NCBI RefSeq assembly: GCF_026210795.1
Contig: NC_089441.1
Coordinates: 2,542,001-2,606,000, forward strand
Source: Rhizophagus irregularis
Taxonomy: Eukaryota > Glomeromycota > Glomeromycetes > Glomerales > Glomeraceae
Direction: 5' to 3'
DNA length: 64,000 nt
In this document: in pieces, positions 44,316 to 55,853 of the stretch
Layout of the letters: each line of letters begins with the position of its first letter
How positions within the stretch are numbered: position 1 is the stretch's first letter
Made by a program: the position numbers and the translations under genes
Notes under the pieces: generated by a model
Seen by the model: only the letters and a program-made list of their open reading frames with translations
What the model was told of the DNA's origin: nothing
Database searches by the model: none

Positions 44316-45471
44316 ATGGCGTTTTTTACACGTGTAATACGCGCAATGGAAAAAATATCACCAATATCATTAGCAGAACATTCATGGGACAATGTAGGAA
44401 AATTAATAGAACCACCATATCCAAGACATTTTCCTTCGCGAGTACTTCTTACAATAGACTTAACTCCTTTAGTATTGGAGGAAGCTTTAGCCGATAAACA
44501 AATTGGAGTAATTATAGCATATCATCCACCAATTTTTCGTCCTATTAAAAGATTAAATTTAGATAATGCTAAACAAGCTATTGTATTAAAATGCGTTGCT
44601 CAAGGCATTGGTGTATTTAGTCCTCATACTGCTAGTGATTCGTGTGTCGGTGGAGGTAAAAGGTTAAAAAAACGATGGTGTTTTTAGGATTTTTTAATTG
44701 TTTTTTAAATTTCTTCTCGTAGTTAATGATTGGCTGGCCAAAGGACTTGGGGCAGGAACTATAAAACCCATAGCTCCTGCTCAAAATCCACCTGAAGGTT
44801 TGTTCCATTTTCCTATACTTTTTTGTAACAATAAAATTCAAATATATGATCAACTAGGTCATGAGGAAGCCGGAACTGGTAGAATGTTCACTTTGGATCA
44901 ACCAGCCCCACTCTCAACTATAATTGAAAGAGTAAAACAACATCTAAAGCTCCGATATGGTATGTTACTCATGTAATATATATTTTTATATAGCAAGGAA
45001 CTTATGCTATTTTTTTTTAATTCTAAAGTTAGAGTAGCTACAACAAATAAACATTCATCTGGAGAATTGATTTCAACGATTGGAATATGTGCTGGTTCAG
45101 GTATGTCCATTATGATTCAATTTAGTTTTTGTAAATCATTATTTTAATAAAAAATGTTTAATAGGATCTTCAGTACTTTTGCCTGCAACAGCTGATTTAT
45201 ATTTTACAGGAGAAATGTCTCATCATGACATTCTTGCTGCATTAGATAAAAATACTAGTGTAATCTTATGTAAGTAACGTAATATTTTATACTAAATTTT
45301 TTATAATATAAAATGACTTTATTTTATTCAGGTGAGCATTCAAATACGGAAAGAGGATATCTTTCAGAAGTATTAAAGCCAAAGTTAGAACAATTATTAA
45401 AGGAAGGTAAGGAAGAAAAAATAGACGTAGTTGTAAGCAAAGTAGATAAAGATCCGTTGGAAACTGTATAA
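44316..45471 (+). CDS. NIF3: NIF3 / DUF34 family metal-binding protein
   Basis: Six exons (44316..44655, 44723..44797, 44858..44959, 45029..45100, 45165..45269, 45332..45471) give 277 residues. Family motifs are SLAEHSWDNVGKLI, VLLTIDLTPLVLEEA, IIAYHPPIFRPIKRL, GVFSPHTASDSCVGG, NDWLAKGL, GHEEAGTGRM, STIGICAGSGSS, LYFTGEMSHHDIL, and CEHSNTERGYLSEVL. The conserved His and Glu residues in YHPP, SHHD and EHSNTERGY form the di-metal site of the family. The biochemical role is unsettled; in yeast the protein interacts with Ngg1, and it has homology to type-2 GTP cyclohydrolase I proteins. There is no clear mitochondrial presequence. It converges on CAF1. Confidence 0.93.
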
Positions 45472-45920
45472 GCAAAAAATTGAAAAATTATACATATTTA
45501 TAAATGCATGAAAGTAATTAGTTATTGATTAATTTAAATACAATCATATTTATTAAAAATGATAGTATTAAAAAGTTATCATACAATGGTAATACAGAAG
45601 TAAATAATAATAATAAAAACCAGAAAGAATGCAATATGCAAATTTTTGTATATGTGTAAGTAGGATATGTATTGAAAATTTTTTTTACAATGATAAATAT
45701 TCAGTAATACAAATAATGTTATTCTGCATAAAAACACCTTTACATCCTTCTAGTATTACTCATCTTTTTTCTAATAACCTATTGGTAACCCAGTTTTTTT
45801 GCATTTGTACAGTCCACAATTTTTATAAAATTAATTTTTTCCTCTCTTTCTACCAAAAATAAAAAAAGAACGCGCGAAAGATGAAAAAAAAGGAAAAATG
45901 ATTCACACTTTTTCTTCCTT

Positions 45921-47540
45921 TCAATTATTACTATTTATTGTTGTTGATGTGCCATTAGTGTTTGTGGCAGTGATGTTGTTAGAATTGTTGTTATTATTGG
46001 GAGAAGAAGCGTTGCTAGTGGAACTATTATTATTACTATCAACAGAATTAGCTTCTCGATGGATCAAACTTAATTTACCATTTGTCGCAACTGGAGTAAT
46101 AGTCGTAGTAGCCGATGTAATCGAAGAGGTAGAAGATGGCAATTGGATTACACTTGTTACAGGAGATGAATTATTATTATGATTGTTGCCATTATTCTCT
46201 GATGCTATAGTAATATTATTAACGTTAACGATTGTAACGCTGCTGTTTGAAATTGGTGGCGTCCCGATCATTACATTTGGAGCATTCGGTGTGGCTATTC
46301 CGCTACCTAATCCATACAAGTAACCACTTGTTGATTGAAAAACAAAATATATGTTAAAAAATTTGAGAAAAAACAAAAAAAAAATTTGTAAAACTCACAG
46401 ATATTTTGTGTCATCAATCTTATCATTGAAGAACGTTTGACGCATCTTAAAAAAAGTCGTTGCTGTCAAAAGGCTGTCACTACCGGCCTGATGCTGAGGA
46501 CCAATTCGAGAAACCTAAAATTAAACTAAGTTCAATTCCGCATTCGACATAATTCGTAAATTTTGAAATTTAACAAAATATATAATTACCTGTAAATCGT
46601 CAGCAATATCTTGCAAACCGCCCTTCAAATTTTTAAAGCTTTTCATAAGATACTTTATGTCATATATACAAGGGAAATATGTTCTCAGCAGATCAAAAAA
46701 TTCTGATTCTTCTGCCGGTAAAGGAGAACATGTGAGCACCTTTAATAGGTAGCCAAAATCATAACCACTGTAACAAATAAATATTAGTAAACATAAAATT
46801 TCTATAAAATAGTTTAAAGATTTTTTGCGTACCTGTGAAAAGATATCCACTTAACATCGTCCAGCAATACGAACCCAGAACTAATCAACAATTCACCAAA
46901 GTGTTCTACATCTATACCATAATCTTCATGTTTCTTAAAATCGATACCAGATTTTGTCAATAGGTCAATGGAATCTTGTGCATACATATCACCTCTTTTA
47001 AGTCATGTAAAACAAATTTGTCAATACTATTAAATATAATTATGGTCTACATCAATTTTTTTTCATTTCGCAATGAACACTAACCCTAGATTGAATTTAA
47101 AATTAAACTGCCATGTACAAGTATCTGGCGGTAAAGTTCCATTCTCGTCTGCAAATGTTATTCCTAACTGGATAATTTTCAGTAAATCGACATTACATCG
47201 AAGAGTTTGATAATGATAATCAGAACTTGTTCGAAAATTGCCAATAGGTCTAGCAACTACTCCAGGGAATTCTGTATCCTAAATACGATTAGAAAAAATT
47301 GCAAATTAAATTTGAGAAAATCATAATTTTAATAATTTACTAAAAAAAATTTATTCCTATTCATTATACATATAAAAACATATGTACATATATTATTTGT
47401 TATATAAAGTACTTAAAAAAACCCTGTACCATTGCTAGGAAAGGGTACTGTTCTACTCGATCTCGGAGAATAGCCATTTCCTCTTCAAGATTCTCAGCCC
47501 ACACTTCTTTTATATACTTGCTCTCATTATTAATTGGCAT
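45921..47540 (-). CDS. POP2: CCR4-NOT deadenylase subunit CAF1/POP2 (CNOT7 type)
   Basis: Six exons (47540..47430, 47278..47085, 46994..46833, 46767..46590, 46514..46399, 46326..45921) give 388 residues. The DEDD nuclease residues are present: D38 and E40 in [13 protein letters not shown]159 in [14 protein letters not shown]228 in [10 protein letters not shown]. The order [34 protein letters not shown] and [11 protein letters not shown] is close to human CNOT7. The domain ends with YGLGSG near 260. Then comes a ~125-residue Ser/Thr/Asn-rich tail that CNOT7 lacks but some fungal Pop2/Caf1 proteins have in other forms. The enzyme shortens poly(A) tails in mRNA turnover. The tail exon gives long shadow frames on the plus strand. 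Confidence 0.95.
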
Positions 47541-50460
47541 TTTTTTAAAATGAAGTTGTGTGGTGAAGGAAGAGAGAATCGCGAAAAAGGCCAGAAAAAG
47601 GCCCAAAGAATAATCCCAATAAAAAAATGGAAAATAATTAAAAAGAGTTCTAGTCTAAACTTATGTGCGATGCAACTATCGAATTGCGATCTATGATCAG
47701 ACGAAAATAAGAATAGTGAGATTGTAAAACGCGATAGTTTTTTTTATTATATATAAATATTACTATATTTTTTTGCCTTGTTTGGACTTTTGCATTTAAA
47801 ATGTAGACGTTTCTATAAACTTCTCGTAAATCATTTGAATATCACATTTTCCACGTGCGATCATGGCATTACAGAGAATCTAATTTAACATTTCTACATT
47901 TTTAACTTATAAACCATGATAATTATTAAAATATTTTTAATAAAACTAAATCTATTTTCAAGAATGGATATAAAAAATTAAAATAAAATAAAATTTTGTT
48001 ATTCTCTATCTATTTTTTTTTCCTGCTGAATTTATTAATAATAAAATTGTAATAAAGCCACACCAATGATTGTTTACATAACAAGATTGAGATTTTTACC
48101 AGAAGGGGAGGGGGAGGAATTTAACAAAAAAATGGCCAGAATTATTGTCAATTCTAGCCCGAATTAAATGTTATAATTTACACTTAAAAAATTATGGCCT
48201 AATTAGGAAATTTCTTCTAATTTTAATCTAAATTATATGTTAAAAAAGCTCTCCAAAAATTAAAAAAGGAAAAGGATGGGAGAAGTTATGTTAAACAAAG
48301 TATTGGATTTGAACAGTTTAATCTTAATATCCACTAAATATATTATATTATATTAAAAGAATATAAAAATATAGAATATTTTTTTTTTAATTTACTCTAT
48401 AAAAAAATATATTAATAGCTTTATTAATTCTTAAAATATTTTAAATAAATACCATTTACCAGTTATAAAATTACTATTATTAAAATATAAAAATAAAACT
48501 AATAAAAAAAAGAAAAAAGTAAAAAAATTTATATAAAATTTGTTTTTATATAGTCAACCTTTTCTAAGTGTATTTTATATTTATTTTCTTTTTATTTAAT
48601 TCTAACCTCTAATAAGTATATAAAAAATATATTTTTAAATGTATATTTTCTCTAAATATTTTTATTATAGTCCTAAAAAAAATATACTTAAAAAGAGTTT
48701 ATCTAATTTAAAAAGTATAAATTATCTTAGTTTTATATTAAAAAAAAAATCAACTTAATTTATTCAAATTTAACTTAAATTAAATTGAATTTAAGTTTAA
48801 TTTAAGCTTAATTTAGATAGTTTATTTATTTTTTATAAAAAAAAATTGATTATTTTGACCAAATAAATTAATGGATTTTAATATCTTTAATTTCTAATCT
48901 GCAAACCTGATTTTATTTAATAATTTAAAATAAACACTTTGCACACATTTAGTTAAAAAGTAGTACAGATCATTTTAAAGCATTAAATTTTATTTTTGTG
49001 AAGCATCAAAGTTTGTTGGCTACCAGAGTTAGAACGATCAGTATGATTGGAAATATGGCTTACATATTTTGCTTATAACTAATTATATTAAATATATTAA
49101 TCTTGACATCCATTCATCAGACCTTTTGAATATTGCACCTAAGTTATTTAACTTAAAAAAACTGAAAAATTTGAAAAAATCAATAATTGCTTAAAATTAA
49201 ATAGTTTTACAGGTTTTGAAGTTATTAAACCAAATGTAACTTTTATATATATATTAATATATTCATTAAAAAAAATTAATTGAAAAAATATGGATTTTTT
49301 TGTATGTAAATATAAAATTTGAGACTTCTATCTAGCTGATATTTTATAAGGCAAAAAAAAGTGACGTAAATTTATTAAAATATTGCCAAATTTTAATTAA
49401 TTGGAATTTTTTGTAAAATTTTAAGTTTTATACTAGTATTAATATTAAATACTTTAATAAAAAAGATATAATCTCAAGGTTTTTCAATAAAAATTTTAAG
49501 TAATTTAATTAAAAATTAATTGACTTATTTATAGGAGAAATGCAATTTTTATATATATAAAAATTACATTAAACATTTAGCAGATTTTAAATTTGTAATA
49601 GTTTTTCTATCTATCACATGCAAATTAACAATTAAATTATTCAATTAAAATAATTAAAAAAAAAAAATTTTTTTTTATTTAAAAATATTAACATTTTATT
49701 TATTTTTTCTTTTTCTTTATATATAAACTTTTATCAAAACCTTTAAATAAAATTTTGAATTAATAAAACCATAAAGTAAATGTTTTTTAAAAATATATTT
49801 TTTTTTTTAATTAAAAATAATTTAATAAAAATTTATTTTTAAAATAATTTAACATTGAAAATATTTTTAATATTCTTTTTTTCTTTATTTATAGAAATTA
49901 GTTTAGACTTTTAGAGTGACAAGAAGAATTTGTTTTTAAAATTTTACATTAAAAATATTTATTAACATTTTTTTTCTCTTAATTTTTTGCAGATAAATAT
50001 ATTGGAAACTTAAAATAGTTTTTATAAAATTTAATATTAATAAGAATATTGTATTATTTAATTTTACTTAAATTAATTCAAATCAAATTAAATTTTAATT
50101 TGAATTTAAGTTTAATTTAATTTAAGTTATATATTAAAAAATTATTGATTTAAACTTGACTTAATTCAATTTATAATTTAATTTGAATTATCCAAAATAT
50201 TAATTATATATTTTTATATAATACTAAAAGTTAATAAAATTAAGCCATTTACTAATAATTTTATTTCTTAAAATAAGTATTATTAAATTACTGATCAGAT
50301 TTTTAAAAAATTATATAAAAAATTATAAATATATTTTACTTACTTTATAATGAAATAAATGGTTTAGCAAATTAGACTTTTATTATAAGAAAATTTATTA
50401 ATATAATATAAAAATCCAGGAAAATTTTGTATATTATAGTAATTATATAATATTTGTATT
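47541..50460. other. AT-rich intergenic, no gene seen
   Basis: Nearly 3 kb of low-complexity AT-rich DNA. It contains CCAGAAGGGGAGGGGGAGG (48100..48118), a rare G-rich island, and no credible frame, RNA gene or complete element. Confidence 0.5.
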
Positions 50461-51229
50461 ATCCCTTAAACGGTTTTGCTGATAAATTTGTCTGCAATTT
50501 TTTAAAATAAATTTATATTCAAATATAAAGTTTGTCAATATGATTTGGATTATCCTATAATTCCGCAGCTATATTGATCTACATTTTTAGCATCAATTGT
50601 ATAGTTTTGATATGTAGTTAATGACCGCTAATCACCAAAATTAGTCACAAATTAACTTCAAAAAAATAACATCAGAATTTTTATATAATAAATTAATTTT
50701 CTTTACTATAATATTCTATTTCATTATAAAGCATTTTAATATATTTTTTATTTTTATTATAAAACTTCACACTCTAATGAACAAAATAGAGATGATAAAA
50801 TTTAACTTTATGCATTTTTTACAAGTTCACAAAAATAATTCATTTTTTAGGGTTCTATGTAAAGTCAAAATGCCACTTCTAAACATTAAAAATTATCATA
50901 ATATAAGTTGTTCATCATAGAAATTTCTACATATTCTATTAAGCTTTAATATAGCTGCAATCAAATTCCAATGAGATTGTTAAAGTTAAATGCAAAATTT
51001 TTTGAAATTTTTTGTCATTTAAAAAATACAACTTTTGACCAATGGTCAATCTTCAATCTTATAATATGTAATTAATAAATAATGATTATTATCACATAAA
51101 TTATGATTTAAGCTCTTTACAAAAAAAATTTTATTAAAATAACTTCATTTTTCATAAAATTAGATGAGAACTGAATTTTTAGTAAAATTGCAGGCAAATT
51201 TGCCTGCAATGTTTTACTATTTAAGGGAT
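50461..51229. mobile_element. ~770-bp TIR element, ATCCCTTAAA ends
   Basis: Left end ATCCCTTAAACGG...AAATTTGTCTGCAATTTT and, reversed, right end ATCCCTTAAATAG...AAATTTGCCTGCAATTTT share terminal and subterminal motifs. Near the right end GCAGGCAAATTTGCCTGC is itself a perfect palindrome. The interior is AT-rich and has no frame. A non-autonomous DNA transposon is the likely reading; the superfamily is not clear. Confidence 0.55.
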
Positions 51230-51353
51230 ATATATTAAATAAAAATTTATTATAATAAAAGTTATTTTATATTTAATTAATATTTTATATACATTTTATT
51301 TTGTTAATAATATACAGTATTTTATTAAAATCCAACCAATTATAAATTATAAT

Positions 51354-51610
51354 TAGTGTTACGATCTGACAATCTGACAATCTGTCAATCTACAAATTTA
51401 TCTAATTCAAAAATCATCCAGATCATCTGGATCATTCATTCAGACCAATCCATTATTCGTTATCTCTATGTTTTAACGGATTAAATCTGAATCATTCTGA
51501 TTTTTCATATAACTTTTTTTATCTAGATTAAATCAAATTTTCATTCAGATCATTTATTTATTTTCAAACTGGATTAAACGGATGATAGATTCATCTGGAT
51601 CATAACACTA
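51354..51610. mobile_element. 257-bp hAT-like MITE
   Basis: Ends TAGTGTTACGATC and, reversed, TAGTGTTATGATC are flanked by an exact 8-bp direct repeat ATTATAAT (51346..51353, 51611..51618). The interior has CTGACAATCTGACAATCTG repeats and TCATCTGGATCAT. It shares the TARTGTT terminus with the nested MITE at 42676..42969, so both may have used one hAT transposase. Confidence 0.85.
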
Positions 51611-51713
51611 ATTATAATTAAAGTTATATTTCCTATATTAAGAATTTTTAAAATTTTATTATTACCATTTTAAATTTATTTTAAAAGATATAAATGTAAA
51701 ATTTTAATAAAAT

Positions 51714-51870
51714 GGGCGTTTTGCAGTAAAAAGGGACAAACCTACTAAAAAAAATAAAAAATGAATTAATATAAAATCTAAACAAATTATAGCATTTAGA
51801 ATATTTTTAGTATATAAAAGAAAATTTGATTTTTTTTAGTAGTTTTATCCTTTTCTACTGCAAAGTGTCC
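51714..51870. mobile_element. Foldback MITE, GGGCACTTTGCAGTA family, copy 2
   Basis: GGGCGTTTTGCAGTAAAAAG...AACCTACT on the left pairs with the reversed right arm GGACACTTTGCAGTAGAAAAGG...AAACTACT. Size and arms match copy 1 at 41510..41665. Confidence 0.75.
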
Positions 51871-53506
51871 AAATAGTTGGTTTTCTACTATTTATAACTT
51901 TATAATTTAAAAAGTAATATTTAATAATGTAGTTTTTTATTTTTTTTAAATATTTTTATGTATACCAATAGTAGAAAAAGTGTATTTTTTGCCAAATTTT
52001 ACATTATTACACAACTTTTAATCAGTAAATTTGCATAATTTTAGTATCAAAAGATTCTTTTTTTTTAAAAAAAAATATTTTTTTTCTAAATTATTTTATA
52101 ATATTAATTTAATAAAATTGTAAGATAAAATAATACATAAAGTTTAAAATATAGTTGGATGTGATTTTAACTATTATTATCTGAAATCTATTTTACTATG
52201 CTGGCCATTACCTATAAATCACACTAATATTATGTAACTTCAAATTTTTATAAATTGTAAATTGAATAGTAAAAAAAAAAACTCAACTGATAAAAATGGA
52301 AATTTTTAAAGAATCCAAATATTAATTACTGGTTGTACTCTTTGTAACATAAATAAAATTAAATGTATAAGCTCAGCTATATATTCCAAAAAGAAAGAAA
52401 TGTATTATTTACATTAAGATTGTATCAGTTTCTGGTTCTGACTATTTCTAATTTATGTCATATCCTCTTTAGAAAAACAGAACACTCAGAAACTTTTTAA
52501 AAGGGTAAAATTATCAATAAACTGCAATAGCAAAAGATTAAAAAGTCTAAACTTACATTGAAAAAAATAATTTCAACTGTTATGACTAGATATACATCAC
52601 AAGATAAAGCTAATGTCTGTGAAATAGTTGTTTATGATATTCTCTTCACTATGATGCAACTTGAAATTCTAACAAACCTAAGAAAATAAGATTAAATTAT
52701 TACATTTAAATTAAAAATGCAATAGAAATATTTGATAGTAATTATATCTATAAATCAATGAGTAGGTTTTGCTGAATTAGAATAATAGAATTTGGATTGC
52801 TTCATTAGAAGGAATGTCTGTATGATAGTTTTCTGTTTTCTGGACTTTGAAGTAGTATAAAGAATGCAAGAAATTTTAGGCTGTAATAATAGACGTACCC
52901 AAATCTATTACTAATAAGTAATGATGTTATTTATAATACAAAAAATTCTGTCTAATTTATGCTATTGCAATTAGATGATACATTAGTATTCAAGATTATA
53001 TAAGACCGTAGATATAAGAAATTGATTATGTATTTTGACACCTAGTTTGAATAAAACACTCAATACAGAATTCAACTTTGAAGAATTTAAAGATATTTGG
53101 ACTTGATATTTTTGCTTACTTTAAACTGGTCTAGAAATAAACTACTAAAAAAAACAGATTCTTTTCAAAAGTAGAATAAAGATAAGAATCTAAATGTTTT
53201 GTAAAAGAATATTAATAAATAGTAATAGAAGGGAAAATTTTAGAAAAAATGAAGCAATCTACTTTGAAAAATAAAGGTTTCGATAGCAATAATAAACTTA
53301 TAATTTTAGCTGAAATTAGGTATTACTTAGATTATTACTAGCTAACTGATAGGAGGACTAAACCAAATAGGAGTTTTTGGAATGTTAAAGCGCTTGCTAT
53401 TTAGTTCAATATATATTTAATAAACCTTTTTTTATCCTGATATTTTTTACTTTAAAATCCTTTTTTTTTTATTATTTACAGTAGGTTTTGTTAATTTTTT
53501 TTAAAA
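51871..53506. other. Intergenic, no gene seen
   Basis: AT-rich, slightly more complex between 52400 and 53380, where broken frames occur on both strands without a recognisable domain. Confidence 0.4.
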
Positions 53507-53590
53507 TATAGACTGAAAAAAGAGGGTTTCCTTTAAAAAAGAACAGTTATACACTAGGTTTGCTCTTATATCAAAATTTACTTGACAGTA
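53507..53590 (+). repeat. Diverged repeat, copy 1 of pair
   Basis: GACTGAAAAAAGAGGGTTTCC ... ACTTGACAG is related to 54921..55004 in the same orientation. The two copies flank a mariner-like element and could be remnants of solo LTR-like or other dispersed repeats. Confidence 0.4.
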
Positions 53591-53676
53591 TATATATGAG
53601 ATCCATTTTTTCGATGATGAGTGGTTTATTAGTTAAAAAATTAGAATAATTTTATATCGTATTATTATATATATTG

Positions 53677-54625
53677 TACAGTCAACTCTCTTTATAGTCA
53701 CATATTTAAGACAGTCCATATTTGGTGATTATAAAGAGATGTGATTATATAAAAAATTTCTTATATTAGCATATCATAATTCCAGCCAAAAATTAATATA
53801 ATTTTGGCCAGAATTATACTTAAAACTTTATTGTATCGTAACTCTGCCGATATTAATCATAGAGAGATGATCTTACCGCCATTCGATTTGTCTAGATAAG
53901 ACGGTTCTAATGGTATAAAATACATCGAAATCTAATCACTAGATTAATTTCTGAAATTAAAAAAATATTAATGGTTTTTGTATAATAACTCTGCCAATAT
54001 TGGTCCTAAAAAGACGATCTTACTACCCTTCGATTCATCTTGATGAGACAAATCTAATGGTATAAGATACATTGAAATCTAATCACTAGATCAATTTCCA
54101 AAATTAAAAAATATTAAATGGGTTTTAAGTAGTAACTCTGTCAATATTGATCACAGAACCATCATTCGATTTGTCTTGATGAGACAATTCTAACAAGCTA
54201 TTAATTGTCCTTTTACAATCACTAGGTATTAAGAAATTTAGCAAAATGTTAAATGGCGCAGTAAACGTAAATCAAAAAATATTATAATGCCGATGTTAAA
54301 CATTTTGTTGAATAACTCATCAGCCAGCGCAGTGATCGTAAAAGAATAAAACTACTACCATTCAATTCATCTCAATAAGCCGATTTTAACAAGCTATGGT
54401 ACATTTTTGTATGATTATTAGATGCCAAGTTATTTAATATATTTTTTATATAATTGTGATTATAAACGGTTTTTTTTAATATAAGATTTTTGAGGATAGG
54501 TGTAATAGTGGCTATAGATAGATTGTGACTATATAGGATAGATTTTAATAATAAAGTATTTTCTGGTATGACTATATAGTAGAATGTGACTATAATTGAA
54601 GTGACTATAAAGGGTATTGACTGTA
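53677..54625. mobile_element. ~950-bp mariner/pogo-like element with internal tandem units
   Basis: TACAGTCAACTCTCTTTATAG on the left and, reversed, TACAGTCAATACCCTTTATAG on the right are strong inverted repeats bounded by TA. Inside, a ~147-bp unit starting AACTCTGCCGATATT is repeated from 53839, 53987 and 54134, with a fourth diverged unit near 54310. Each carries TACC.CATTCGATT.GTCT and ATCACTAG. No transposase frame exists, so the element was amplified in trans and expanded by internal duplication. Confidence 0.75.
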
Positions 54626-54920
54626 TTAATTTAAATTTTTTAATAAACTACTGAATGTACTACAACAAAATATATATATATATATATAATATAATAAGAT
54701 AAATTTATATAAATAGTCATAAACTTATATAATATTTTTAAACTTTAAAAATTTTAATTATTTAAAAAAAAATTTTATATGAAATTATAAATAAATATTT
54801 GTTTTTATAATAAAAATTTTGGATTTTATTATAAAGTTTTTATAATATAATTTACCATTATATATATATATATATTATATAAAAAATAATATAAAAATTT
54901 ATAATTATAAAACTCATGGT

Positions 54921-55004
54921 GTAGACTGGAAGAAGGGGGTTCCTCTAAGAAAGGACGTTTACAAGGCGGACTTACTCCCCTAGCCTAAGTCCTTTACTGA
55001 CAGT
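54921..55004 (+). repeat. Diverged repeat, copy 2 of pair
   Basis: GACTGGAAGAAGGGGGTTCC ... TTTACTGACAG, related to 53507..53590; see that entry. Confidence 0.4.
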
Positions 55005-55853
55005 GCATATATGGTTGCTTCATAGAAGTTAGTAGGTGATGTAGTTCTTTACTAAATTAGGATTTATATTAGTTCTACGTGTATTGTATCAACTTATTTT
55101 TTAAAAAATCTTAATAAAGATCTATATGTACTGCAGCAAAAAAAAAAAATAATTATAAAAATTAGATTTATAAAAGTTTTTTACTTCAAATCACTAAAGA
55201 TGATCATCATTATTGGATAGAATTATCAATTTTACCAGCACTATATTTTTTTAATGCTGGTCGATCATCATAATTTCAGTTACCAGTGCTGGTAATAGTT
55301 AGAAATAATAAATTTATATATTATATAAATGCCATTTGAAAAATGAATTTATTTATTCAATTAAAAGATGTGTATATTAAAATAAATTAAAAAATATTAT
55401 ATTTATTATTAATGCTTTTTGCTAAATACATCAGCTGATTGGATAAATTGCTATTAAAGAAATATTTTATGTTTATATATAATTTATTTTCTAATACATC
55501 ACTGCTTTTATTTGTTATTAAAGACTTTTTTTTAAAAAAAAACCAATAACTTTAATATTAATATATCTGAAATGGTTTTTGCACTTTTAATTGCTTTTTA
55601 TATTCATATTATATAGCTGATAATCTAATATAATCAAAAAAAATAAACTTAATAATATATGAATTAAATAATAAATTGATGAATTTTAATTCAAGAAGGA
55701 AGATCTTTTAATAATAAATATTATTTAATTTTTTTATTTTAAAAAATATACATCATAATAAACAAGTATAAATTATGCATCCACAAGTTAAATAAATATG
55801 ATTTGATAAATTTTTTCTTTGTAACTTCAGTGGATTTAACACAACAAACATTA
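55005..55853. other. Intergenic 3' of GDI, no gene seen
   Basis: AT-rich. GATGATCATCATTATTGG at 55200 and its reverse near 55262 (GATCATCATAAT) with ACCAGCACT/CAGTGCTGGT words form a short imperfect hairpin of unknown meaning. Confidence 0.4.

Noticed and set aside
45898-46182. Hydrophobic plus frame resembling membrane segments
   Set aside because: Antisense of the Ser/Thr/Asn-rich tail of CAF1; hydrophobicity comes from complementing AAT and ACT codons.
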